Below, in pieces: positions 25,918 through 33,764 of a DNA stretch of 64,000 nucleotides (the stretch's first letter is position 1; every line of letters starts with the position of its first letter). Origin of the DNA: Mycobacterium sp. AZCC_0083 (GTDB lineage Bacteria; Actinomycetota; Actinomycetes; Mycobacteriales; Mycobacteriaceae). A program made the position numbers and the translations under genes. The stretch is taken from the NCBI RefSeq assembly GCF_014202335.1, contig NZ_JACHGP010000011.1:1-64000 (forward strand). Reading direction: 5' to 3'. The notes beneath the pieces are model-generated. The model made no database searches. It was not told where the DNA came from and saw only the letters and a list, made by a program, of their open reading frames with translations.

Positions 25918-26453
25918 CGGTTTTTGCTCCTTCGTGCAGGGCCGAGCCGAGCGCCTTGCTCGACGTCGTCGTATCGGACCTAAGTGGACCGTAGTCCGAT
26001 TAACTTCCGATCATCACGGTACAGCACTGAGTACCGTTTGTAATGTACCCCGCTAGTATCACCGACGCACCTGCCCTAGGGGGCCACGGTGACTCCACAG
26101 CGGCTGCTGCAGAGGGCGAGGCTCGATCCCAGCCGGATGGTCCGGTGGCGGCACCCGGTTAGTAATGGTGTTGGCGCCCAACTCGATTGCCGACCGACAG
26201 CCGTGCCCAACCCCCGGCTCCCAATGCTCCAAGCGCCGACGCAACAAGGTGTGAAGCGCGCCGTCCAGATGTGAGCCTGTAATTAGTAGCGGGAGCCATG
26301 ATGTTCTGGCATGCTGGGCATCATGCAGGTGATTGCCGGGGCATCGACCCTGGCCCACCAGACGCCAGGACCCCTATCTGGGCATTGATCGGAGAGACCT
26401 CACGCACTGGGCGTGAGCTTGATCAATCCGAAGTGGTTGCGCAACAAGCCCGG
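25918..26453. other. Gene-free interval upstream of doxX
   Basis: No frame in this half-kilobase shows a family pattern or start signal on either strand. It contains the doxX promoter and the inverted repeat at 26016-26037. Short open frames around 26059-26358 appear to be chance frames. Confidence 0.4.
26016..26037. promoter_or_regulatory. Inverted repeat upstream of doxX
   Basis: ACGGTAC and GTACCGT form perfect seven-base arms separated by eight bases, 99 bases before the doxX start. The size and position suit a TetR- or MarR-type operator. Confidence 0.45.
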
Positions 26454-27002
26454 TTAAGCGCCGATCCCGGGTGGCGCCGTGCGCAGCCGGCGGTTGCGTC
26501 GAATGATCGTGCTCTCCGGCGCGGGCTCGGGATTGGTGACCGTAGCCTTAGCCTCCAGTCGCGCACGAAACGCGTCGGTGAGCCGGTAGGTGATTGCCAG
26601 CAATTGCTCCTGGTCTGCATTGGACAGATCACCGAAGGCGACGGCTACCTCGTCCTGGTGCTGCGTCCACGCCTCGCGATGCTGAGCAAGCCCCCTCTTA
26701 CTGATGACCACGACTGTGCTACGCCCGTCGCCGGGATGGGCGAACCGCTCCACCAGCCCATCCTCCTCGAGCGCGTCGACCAAGGCGGTGACCCGTCGCG
26801 GCGTTACCTCCAGCGCGGTTGCCAACTGCTTCATCGTCATACCGCCCTCATGACATTTCAACCCGCTGAGCAGGCGCAACCGCGGGTAGCTAACCGTTTG
26901 GGCGGGCAGGCATGCGTGCACCCAGCGCACCCATGCCGGTCCCAACTCGGTGAACGCACTGACGAGTTCCAACAGCCGCTGCTCCCTGGTCTGCTTCGGC
27001 AT
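26454..27002 (-). CDS. MarR-family transcriptional regulator
   Basis: This 182-residue MarR protein has an N-terminal helix rich in aromatic residues (LGPAWVRWVHACLPAQ), the helix-turn-helix MTMKQLATALEVTPRRVTAL, and the wing GLVERFAHPGDGRSTVVVI. The C-terminus is basic and extends about 20 residues beyond the fold. A palindrome with arms AGCTAA and TTAGCT lies about 50 bases upstream. Its neighbours on both sides are damaged genes, so the target is not clear. Confidence 0.88.
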   Translation of the reverse strand: MPKQTREQRLLELVSAFTELGPAWVRWVHACLPAQTVSYPRLRLLSGLKCHEGGMTMKQLATALEVTPRRVTALVDALEEDGLVERFAHPGDGRSTVVVISKRGLAQHREAWTQHQDEVAVAFGDLSNADQEQLLAITYRLTDAFRARLEAKATVTNPEPAPESTIIRRNRRLRTAPPGIGA

Positions 27003-27032
27003 GGCAGTACTCCGATCCCACTCATTGTCTAT

Positions 27033-27229
27033 CTACACTAAATCGTTTACCCAGCTAATTTTAGCTTGCTCGACCGCCCAGAACGCCGTGGCCAGGGCGG
27101 CCGTCGCAAGCACCGAATACGGATGACCTACTGCGTCTCAGCCGAAAGTAGCATGCCGACAATGACACTGACCACGATGACCACCGAGCCGGTCGCTCCC
27201 CACAAATGAAACCGATTGACCACCACCAT
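27033..27229 (-). pseudogene. Frameshifted small membrane protein
   Basis: From ATG 27229 the minus strand encodes MVVVNRFHLWG followed by one membrane segment (SVVIVVSVIVGMLLSAE), then TAG. The next frame continues at once with GHPYSVLATAALATAF and WAVEQAKIS to a stop at 27033-27035. The two halves make sense only if joined, so a frameshift at about 27138-27150 has broken a protein of about 65 residues with two membrane helices. The family is unknown to me. Confidence 0.45.
27053..27066. promoter_or_regulatory. Palindrome upstream of the MarR gene
   Basis: AGCTAA-TT-TTAGCT has perfect six-base arms and lies 51 bases upstream of the MarR start at 27002. It may be the MarR operator; it also overlaps the 3' end of the broken membrane-protein gene. 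Confidence 0.35.
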
Positions 27230-27265
27230 GCCGGTGGCCGAAGGCTTCCGCAGCCCAACAAGACG

Positions 27266-28051
27266 ATGCGGATGAGCGAGTTCGCCGTTCTCACGAACGC
27301 CGAGCTCTCGCGCCTGTCACAAACGCCCACCGCGGCAGTCGAAACGGTCGAGATGGAGCTGGACAGCCTGGCCAGTGTTCGCTCTGCCGCGGCCGAGCTC
27401 GTTGCGCGGTTCCCGGGCATCGACGTCTTGATCAACAACGCGGGAGTGATGTTCACACCCTTCGGCCGAACCGAGGACGGGTTCGAGCTTCAATTGGGCG
27501 TCAATCACCTCGGGCATTTCGAGCTGACGCGCGGCGTGATGCCATCGCTGCTCAACACGGGGTCTGCGCGGGTGGTGAATCTGAGTTCCGACGGTCATCA
27601 CATCTTCGATCTCGACTTGGAGGATCCCAACTGGGAGCGACAGCCATACGACAAGTTCAAGGCCTACGGTTCGGCCAAGACGGCCAACGTCTTGTTCACC
27701 GTCGCGCTGGACGCCCGGTACCGCGACAGCGGTGTGCGGAGCTTCGCGGTGCATCCCGGTACGGTCGCCACGTCTCTGTCGCGGCACATGTCACGGGACG
27801 ACATGAAGGCGATGATGGGGCTGGGGACGGCCAGCAGTGAGCCCGCCGCGGAGCCTCCCAGGCTCGAGGTCATCTCGGCCGAAGAGGGTGCGGCGACGTC
27901 CGTTTGGGCATCGGTGTCCGACGATCTGACTGGCCTGGGCGGCCTCTACCTCAAGAAATGCGCGGTCAGCGATGGGGCGATGCCCTATGCGACGGATCCT
28001 CGTCGCGCCGAACAGCTTTGGATGATATCGGAACAGCTGTGTGGCTCATGA
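27266..28051 (+). pseudogene. SDR missing its nucleotide-binding N-terminus
   Basis: The frame (open from 27206) has clear SDR segments: DSLASVRSAAAEL, VLINNAGVMFTPFG, the catalytic Ser in VVNLSSDGHHIFDLDLED and YGSAK, then FAVHPGTVAT. The glycine-rich T-G-x-x-x-G-I-G strand-turn-helix that should start about 60 residues earlier is absent in every frame, and the first 35 residues look unrelated. Without that motif NAD(P) binding is unlikely. The 3' end overlaps the SDR remnant on the other strand by six bases. It may still be transcribed. Confidence 0.6.
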
Positions 28052-28201
28052 CGTTGCGTGGTCGTCGTCCTGAGGTACCGGCCCGAGCAGCATGCCGCCG
28101 TCGGCGATGAACTCGGAGCCGGTCGAGAAGCTGGCCTCCTCGGAGGCAACGAAGAGCACCATCCGGGTGATCTCCTCGGGGTCGGCCGCTCGACGGTCGC
28201 T
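28046..28201 (-). pseudogene. C-terminal remnant of a classical SDR
   Basis: About 50 residues remain: DPEEITRMVLFVASEEA then FSTGSEFIADGGM, the standard tail of classical SDRs (P-E-E-I-A-x-x-V-x-F-L-A-S-D, then G-x-x-x-x-x-D-G-G). Upstream codons do not continue the fold. It is a 3' fragment left after a deletion, convergent with the truncated SDR before it. Confidence 0.65.
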
Positions 28202-28335
28202 TGGTGGCGCCACGCTCTGTCGCTCGCTTCGGAGGGTGCTCGGTAGGCGCCACGGCTGGATGATTCGCAGACGTGTGGCCCGCCGACGTTCGGGTGGCGG
28301 TACCGCCCAGTTTCTACACCGCCCCTTCGGCATAT

Positions 28336-28363
28336 TAGTCAATTGGAATGACTAATATAGTCA
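28336..28363. promoter_or_regulatory. MarR-type operator, compound copy
   Basis: TAGTCA and TGACTA arms separated by seven bases (28336-28354) overlap a second repeat TGACTA-ATA-TAGTCA (28349-28363). The same TAGTCA-N7-TGACTA arrangement occurs at 29084-29102. The two sites flank the MarR gene at 28523. The remainder of 28202-28522 holds no gene that I can recognise. Confidence 0.6.
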
Positions 28364-28522
28364 TAGAGTAGGACTGACGACAACAGGTGCGAAGTCGCCG
28401 AAGCGCATAGATGACACGTGCGGAACCCAGCGAGCGCAGCGATGGGCGCGCACTGCTGCGGTCGTGTCGGCAGCGATCTGACTCGGCAGTGTTGACGTAG
28501 GGTGTGTACCTCATGGGAGCAG

Positions 28523-28996
28523 ATGGGCGATGGAGCCGAGAACGGTATGGACGACGCGCAGCCGGTTGATCTAGGGGTGGCGTTGTTCATCCCGTATCGG
28601 TACATGGAGGACCGAATCTTCCGGGCCATCCAGGATGCCGGGTTCGACGACTGGACCCTGGCCCAGGTCCGGGTATTTCAACGCATCGCCCCTGACGGTT
28701 CGCGTCTCACGGACCTCGCTGATCAGGCGCAAATGAGCAAGCAGAGCGCCGGGGTGCTGGTCGATCAACTGGAACGCTTGGGATATGTCCGCCGGGTCCC
28801 CGACCCGACGGATGGGCGCGCCCGGTTGATCGTGATCGAGGAACGTGGCCGGCGGGCGGCCGAGGTGGTGATGGCGACATCCACCGAGATCCTGGCGGAG
28901 TGGACGGCCTACCTGGGCACCCGCAACTTCACGTTGCTGCACCAGATCTTGGATCAACTCCGTGAGATCACCGACCCCTACGCGCACAAGCCCTAG
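28523..28996 (+). CDS. MarR-family transcriptional regulator
   Basis: The protein of 157 residues has a MarR fold: FIPYRYMEDRIFRAI, then FDDWTLAQVRVFQRIAPDG, the helix-turn-helix LTDLADQAQMSKQSAGVLVD, and the wing GYVRRVPDPTDGRARLI. GTG 28502, ATG 28523 and ATG 28547 are possible starts; GGGAG favours 28523. Identical arms TAGTCA/TGACTA occur upstream of this gene and again before the hemerythrin gene, so it probably represses itself and the two-gene unit downstream. Confidence 0.88.
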   Translation: MGDGAENGMDDAQPVDLGVALFIPYRYMEDRIFRAIQDAGFDDWTLAQVRVFQRIAPDGSRLTDLADQAQMSKQSAGVLVDQLERLGYVRRVPDPTDGRARLIVIEERGRRAAEVVMATSTEILAEWTAYLGTRNFTLLHQILDQLREITDPYAHKP

Positions 28997-29083
28997 CCGC
29001 GCCGAGTCGACCGCGCGCGATCCCCGCTCGCCCCGGGCCATTCGGGACCGGCGGATGTCAGCGGATGCCACTCCCTGTTGACA

Positions 29084-29102
29084 TAGTCAGTTCTGTTGAC
29101 TA
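29084..29102. promoter_or_regulatory. MarR-type operator, second copy
   Basis: TAGTCA-GTTCTGT-TGACTA has the same arms and spacing as the site at 28336-28354. It lies just after the MarR gene and 290 bases before the hemerythrin gene, embedded in a TTGACA-containing segment that could be a promoter -35 element. No gene is evident between it and 29392. Confidence 0.6.
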
Positions 29103-29391
29103 GTTTCGTCGTTAATGCTGACGATATCTCAACCAGGGACGCGGCGTGCCACGATGCACGGTGCCACGCCCAGCCGGACGGGCGCCGTACGGCCCGCCAC
29201 CACCCGCAACCGGCGGGGCCATCGCGCAGCACGGCCCGGCAACTCACTGCGTGAATCGGCGTCTGCGACGAGACCGGTCCGTTCACCGATCAGGGCCGCC
29301 GTGCAGTGGTGCGGGCCAGGCACATTCTTCTCGGTGCACTCGGCGTCGAGAGGTCAGACATCCCGCCACGCCCATCAAAAGGAGTATCGCC

Positions 29392-30255
29392 ATGAGTATC
29401 AGCCTGACCTGCGGTCCGTCCGGCACCGTCATCACCGGGGAGACCGAAGAGGAGCTGGTGAAAAACGTGCAGGCCCACGCCCGCGAACACGAGAACACCG
29501 AACTGTCCCGCGAGCGCATCCTCTCCGAGATCCGCGGTAAGGACCCCGAGCAGCCCATCGACACTGCGGCCTGGGCCGCCATGAACGCCCCCAGCGGCGC
29601 GCCCAAGCTGTGCGATACCAGCGACATGGTGATCGTGCACCGCATGTTCCGCCGCGAATGCGCACTGCTGCCCCAACTCGTCGCCGCGGTACCTGCCGGC
29701 GACGTCGCCCGGGCCCACACCGTCGCCAGGCATGCCCGCGAAGTTCTCGACATGCTCCATCACCACCACCTGGGCGAGGACGAACTGCTGTGGCCGAGGC
29801 TGTCGGCCCGGACTCAGTTCAACACCGATCTGATCGCCCGCATGGACAGTCAGCATCACGGCCTCGCGGTGCTGCTCGAGCTCGCCGCGACAGCGCTGCC
29901 CGCGTGGGAGGGCGCGCCCACCGCGCACACCAGCACACCACTGACCACGTTGCTGGAACAGATCTCGGCGGGACTCGACGAGCACTTCGAGGAGGAAGAA
30001 GCGGAGATCCTGCCGATCGTGGAACGCGTGATCACCGCCGCCGAATACCACGAGGTTGGCCAACGGGGACTGGCGTCGATACCCCTGACACGCCGACTGA
30101 TCGTGCTGGGCTACCTCCTCGAAGACGCCACACCCCGGGAACGAACCGACTTCCTCGTCGCCATACCCGCACCCGCCCGACTCGCCTACCGCCTCATCGG
30201 AGTACGCCAACACCGCCACGAGACCACCCGACTCCGCGGCCCGCTACCAACCTGA
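29392..30255 (+). CDS. Hemerythrin-domain protein with an N-terminal DUF1059-like segment
   Basis: In this 287-residue protein the first 50 residues (LTCGPSGTVITGETEEELV, then VQAHAREHEN) resemble the small DUF1059 domain. A hemerythrin HHE domain follows from about residue 80: ligand candidates are His in MVIVHRMFRRE, HHHHLGEDELLWP, DSQHHGLA and DEHFEEEEAEILP, the set expected for a di-iron site. Hemerythrin-like proteins bind oxygen or NO, or respond to redox stress. A strong AAGGAG precedes ATG 29392; earlier in-frame starts are unsupported. It is followed by a Ddn-like gene. Confidence 0.85.
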   Translation: MSISLTCGPSGTVITGETEEELVKNVQAHAREHENTELSRERILSEIRGKDPEQPIDTAAWAAMNAPSGAPKLCDTSDMVIVHRMFRRECALLPQLVAAVPAGDVARAHTVARHAREVLDMLHHHHLGEDELLWPRLSARTQFNTDLIARMDSQHHGLAVLLELAATALPAWEGAPTAHTSTPLTTLLEQISAGLDEHFEEEEAEILPIVERVITAAEYHEVGQRGLASIPLTRRLIVLGYLLEDATPRERTDFLVAIPAPARLAYRLIGVRQHRHETTRLRGPLPT

Positions 30256-30319
30256 ACAGACCACGGTCCCGGCTACGCCGCCGCTGACCGTCAACCAATC
30301 GAGGAGAAGGAAAAATCTG

Positions 30320-30790
30320 ATGAGCTTTGACACCCCCCACGGCACCCGCGGTGCCCGCCAGCCCGGCGGGAAGCTGATGGCCTGGATGAACCGCTGGAAC
30401 ATCAGCCGGATCCGCGGCAACGCCGAGAAGGTAATGGGCATGCAGGCGCTGGTCCTGAGCACCGTCGGCGCCAAGAGCGGTACCCCGCGCCACACCCCGG
30501 TCGCCTACTTCCCCGACGGCGCCGACAACTGGCTGATCGTCGCGTCCGCGAACGGGGCGGCGAAGAACCCCGCCTGGTACCACAACCTCGCCGCCCACCC
30601 CGACGCCGCGCAGATCCAGATCGCCGGCCGCACCATCGAGGTCAGCGCCGAGCAGCTGCACGGTACCGCCCGCCAGCACGCGTGGCGCCACATCACCAGC
30701 ACGGCAGACCGTTTCGCGAAATACGAGCAGAAAACCGACCGCGAACTCCCGGTCATCCGGCTGCGCACTCGACCCACCCCAACGCAGTAG
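30320..30790 (+). CDS. Nitroreductase-family deazaflavin (F420)-dependent oxidoreductase, Ddn-like
   Basis: This 156-residue protein fits the Ddn/FDOR-A family of split-barrel enzymes: LVLSTVGAKSGTPRHTPVAY, then WLIVASANGAAKNPAWYHNL and a strand with IQIAGRTIEV. The K-S-G-x-x-R and G-G/A-x-x-N-P-x-W-Y-x-N signatures contact F420. Such enzymes reduce quinones or other acceptors with F420H2. It lies 64 bases after the hemerythrin gene with its own GAGGAG, probably in the same MarR-controlled unit. Confidence 0.92.
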   Translation: MSFDTPHGTRGARQPGGKLMAWMNRWNISRIRGNAEKVMGMQALVLSTVGAKSGTPRHTPVAYFPDGADNWLIVASANGAAKNPAWYHNLAAHPDAAQIQIAGRTIEVSAEQLHGTARQHAWRHITSTADRFAKYEQKTDRELPVIRLRTRPTPTQ

Positions 30791-30861
30791 ATCCGACCCG
30801 CCAACACTGCAGCACGTCCCCGGTTGATTCGGAACCACTAACCCCCACTGAAGGCACCACC

Positions 30862-31092
30862 ATGTCCATCGTCATCCGCGCTCCTGGTGATGGGATCAGC
30901 GGTCGTCATTCCGATGTGTTGGTGGCGTCTTCCGTGTCGCAGGTGACCAGTGGGGCGATCGCAAATTACGAATGGCGCTCTGGGGCAGACATCGTCGGAT
31001 CGAACGTCGCCGCCGGGTGGCGATCCGGCCGTGTTGGTACAACGGCCATTCGAATCGCCTCGGAGTCCCGGAGGACCTTGCTGCGATGGTGA
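30862..31092 (+). other. Short frame with a possible cupin-like N-terminus
   Basis: A 76-codon frame begins MSIVIRAPGDGISGRHSDVL, which faintly resembles the start of small cupin proteins, but after about 40 residues the sequence loses any pattern and runs over an SDR remnant in another frame. I regard it as a broken or fused leftover rather than a functional gene. Confidence 0.25.
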
Positions 31093-31169
31093 CGTTCCTG
31101 TTCTCCGACGACGGGGCCTACGTCAACGGCCAGACGATCGTCGTCGACGGGGGCGCCAACTTCACCTGA
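31053..31169 (+). pseudogene. C-terminal remnant of a classical SDR
   Basis: The frame reads NRLGVPEDLAAMVTFLFSDD followed by AYVNGQTIVVDGGANFT and a stop, the canonical end of a classical SDR (G-x-P-E-D-L-A, then F-L-x-S-D, then G-Q-x-x-x-V-D-G-G). Upstream there is no catalytic Tyr/Lys or Rossmann segment. It is the second SDR tail found in this 5 kb stretch. Confidence 0.7.
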
Positions 31170-31246
31170 GAGTTGCCGGTTCGCGTGACCGCTGACACCG
31201 CCTGGCGCAAATTGACAATGAAACATCCTATGTTGACAGGACTTTC

Positions 31247-31830
31247 GTGAGCGACCTCAAGATCGCAATAATCGTTGGCAGCAGCCGTCCTGGCCGTAAC
31301 GGCAAGGCGGTCGCCGACTGGGTTCTGGGCAAAGCAGCCAACCGCACCGGCGCGAACTATGAACTGATCGATCTCGTTGACTTCCCATTGCCCCATCTGG
31401 ATGAGGGCATTCCGCCTTCGGCGGGCCAGTACGCGGGCGAGCACACCAAGGCATGGGCCGCGAAGATCGGCGCCTACGACGGGTTCATCTTCGTCACACC
31501 GGAGTACAACCACTCCACCTCAGGTGTGCTGCAGAACGCCATCGATTACCTCTACGCCGAGTGGAGCAACAAAGCGGCGGCCTTCGTCAGTTACGGATCG
31601 TTGGGTGGGGCTTGAGCGATCGAGCACCTTCGCGGGATCTGCAGTGAGCTTCAGATTGCCCATGTCCGGCAGCAACTTTCGCTCTCGCTGTTCACGGATT
31701 TCGAGAACTTCTCCATCTTCAGCCCGGCCGCCCTGCACGACGGCAGCGCAGGGGTTTGTTCGATCAGCTCGAAACATGGGCCGGCGCCATGAAATCCATC
31801 CGCTCCTCCGCGCATCAAGCGGTGAGTTAG
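31247..31830 (+). pseudogene. NADPH-dependent FMN reductase gene with a stop and a frameshift
   Basis: The frame opens with GTG and encodes a flavodoxin-like FMN reductase: KIAIIVGSSRPGRNGKAVAD (phosphate-binding loop), then FIFVTPEYNHSTSGVLQNAI. After SYGSLGGA comes TGA 31613-31615, but the same frame continues as AIEHLRGICSELQIAHV and LFTDFENFSIFSPAALHDG. A shift near 31755 then gives FDQLETWAGAMKSIRSSA to TAG 31828-31830. The TGA stands where Arg is usual, so a CGA to TGA change is a simple explanation. The truncated 122-residue product would lack the C-terminal third of the domain. Confidence 0.8.
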
Positions 31831-31852
31831 CGGCAGTCTGGTCGCCAGATCG

Positions 31853-33238
31853 TCACGCCTGACCCGCCAGCGCCAACTCATCGACTTGATCCTCGGTAAG
31901 TGTGTAGCGAGCCAGGAGCGCCAGGGCCGTGATGATGCTCAGTACAGAGATGCCCGAGAATCCGAGCACGATGCCCCATTCGGCGCTCCGCGGCTGGACG
32001 ACCGATTCGTCGGCCGCCGACGACACGAACCCGCTGGCCGCGAGAACGAAGCCGTAGATGCCCGCACCGGCGGCCGCGGAGATGGTCTCGCCGGCCGACC
32101 ACAGGCCCGCAAGGACCCCCGCTCGCCGCTGACCTGACTCGGTCGCGTCCACGGCCAGCGTGTCGGCGAGCATTGCTTGCGGCAGGAGCTGCGCCCCGGA
32201 AAAGCCAATGCCGGCCACCATGCATGCCGCACACGCAACCTCAAACCTAATCGACTCGGTGATCACCGGCAGCGCGATGAAACCTAGTACGCCCGCGCCA
32301 TAGATCGTCGAAGCCATGACGAGGCACGACTTCTTGCCGACTCTTTGCGCAGCACGGCTCCACACCGGCATCGTCACCAGCATCGGTCCGACTACACAGA
32401 CGAAGAGTGGTGCCATCGCGCTTTCTGTTCCGAGAATCTGGTCCGCCATGTACGGCAGGCCCGCGAGCGTGACCGAGATGACCACCTCGATCAGCATGAA
32501 CACGCCGAGGAGGATGCGGAACGGCCGATTGTGGGTGGCCGCGCCGAGTGCCTCGCGCAGCACGCCGGCCCCCTTCGGCGACGCATCGGCAGCGACACGA
32601 GTCGACTGACGCGCACTGTAGAGCGCCCCGCACGTGCCAAGGAAGATCACGCACCCCATTGCCACCGCCATCACCCGGTATCCCTCGCGTCCGCCACCAT
32701 CGGCGTCGGCCACCATCGGTGCCAGTGCACCCGCCGCCAAGATGGCGAGACCCAGGAATCCCATGCGCCATGCGGTCATTGACGTTCGCTCCGCCGGGCT
32801 CGCACCAAGCTCAGCCGGCAGAACGCTGTAGGGGATGACGAAAGCTGAGAAGCCAAGGCCGGTCAGAGCCAGCGCCCCGGCGACCCACACGGCAGCGGCG
32901 TCACCGTCGAACGGCGAGAAGAAGATCGACACGAAACCCAGCGGGAACGTGATCATTCCTGCGATCATCCACGGCCGGCGGGGGCCGAGTCGCGACACCG
33001 TCGAGTCGGACAATCTGCCGACGATCGGGTTGTAGACGAGGTCCAGCAGCTTGGGCAGGAACACGACGAATCCCGCCAGTGCCGCCGTCACTCCAAGGAC
33101 GTTCGTGAGGTAGTACAGGAGGACGAGCCCGGGCACCACGGCATAGGTTGCGGTCGCCAGGGACCCGACGCCGAAGCCGATGCGTTCGGGAGTGGAGAGT
33201 GCGAACTTCCCGCTGCGTTGGCGATCTGGTGCGGTCAC
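31853..33238 (-). CDS. MFS_2 (GPH-type) sugar/organic-anion transporter
   Basis: This protein of 461 residues has twelve predicted membrane segments. The cytoplasmic loop KLLDLVYNPIVGRLSDSTVS, followed by GPRRPWMIAG, is the glycoside-pentoside-hexuronide family signature (D-x-x-x-D/N-P-x-x-G-x-x-x-D, G-R-R-R-P). The second half has AGIGFSGAQLLPQAMLADT, also typical. GTG 33238 is chosen because an earlier ATG at 33302 would overlap the SnoaL gene. It is the last gene of a minus-strand unit with acyl-CoA ligase and FAH hydrolase and probably imports their substrate. The substrate need not be a sugar. Confidence 0.87.
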   Translation of the reverse strand: MTAPDRQRSGKFALSTPERIGFGVGSLATATYAVVPGLVLLYYLTNVLGVTAALAGFVVFLPKLLDLVYNPIVGRLSDSTVSRLGPRRPWMIAGMITFPLGFVSIFFSPFDGDAAAVWVAGALALTGLGFSAFVIPYSVLPAELGASPAERTSMTAWRMGFLGLAILAAGALAPMVADADGGGREGYRVMAVAMGCVIFLGTCGALYSARQSTRVAADASPKGAGVLREALGAATHNRPFRILLGVFMLIEVVISVTLAGLPYMADQILGTESAMAPLFVCVVGPMLVTMPVWSRAAQRVGKKSCLVMASTIYGAGVLGFIALPVITESIRFEVACAACMVAGIGFSGAQLLPQAMLADTLAVDATESGQRRAGVLAGLWSAGETISAAAGAGIYGFVLAASGFVSSAADESVVQPRSAEWGIVLGFSGISVLSIITALALLARYTLTEDQVDELALAGQA

Positions 33239-33288
33239 GGTATGCCTCAAGGAAAAAGTGGCAGCTCGGCGGCCACTAGAAGAAGGGT

Positions 33289-33714
33289 TCACTCGGTCCA
33301 TGGCGGTGTGAACGCGCCAATGGCGCCCAAGAACGCGATCCAATCCTCGGCGGCCCATTGCTCGACGACGATGCCGTTCGACAGGTGATACATCATCATC
33401 ACGTCCCATACGACGTGGTTGCCGGTCGGCGGGATTCCCCACAGGGCGCCGGTGTGGGTGCCCTGCACGACGAAGCGCATGGTCACCGTGTCGCCATCCT
33501 GGGCCGCGTCCTGCTCGATCGCCTCAGCGTCGGGCAGCGCGGCGAAGAACTGACGCATCGTCGCGGCGTAGGCGTCGATTCCATCGATGGTGCCTACACT
33601 GCCGCCATGCCAGCGGAAGTCCGGGGCGAAGAATTCCGGGGCGAGATCTGGATCGTGCCCGTTGAAAAAGCGTGCGATCAGGTCGCGGACGAGTTCGATC
33701 CCTGGTTGCGCCAT
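33289..33714 (-). CDS. SnoaL-like/NTF2-like protein
   Basis: This 141-residue protein has the cone-shaped NTF2-like fold pattern: IELVRDLIARFFNGHDPDLA, FFAPDFRWHGG, the MRQFFAALPD helix, then TVTMRFVVQGTHTG and EDWIAFLGAIGAF. Members are isomerases, cyclases or simple ligand binders; GTHTG and the conserved W and H residues fit the ester-cyclase subgroup. GGGAGA before ATG 33714 fixes the start. It lies 50 bases after the FAH-family gene and 50 before the transporter. Confidence 0.85.
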   Translation of the reverse strand: MAQPGIELVRDLIARFFNGHDPDLAPEFFAPDFRWHGGSVGTIDGIDAYAATMRQFFAALPDAEAIEQDAAQDGDTVTMRFVVQGTHTGALWGIPPTGNHVVWDVMMMYHLSNGIVVEQWAAEDWIAFLGAIGAFTPPWTE

Positions 33715-33764
33715 GACATCTCCCCTTCGGTCTGATGGAACTGTCGCTCGCCGACCCGCTTCTC

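Noticed and set aside
27033..31830. Insertion sequence or transposon as the cause of the gene decay
   Set aside because: No transposase frame, terminal inverted repeats or target-site duplications could be seen.
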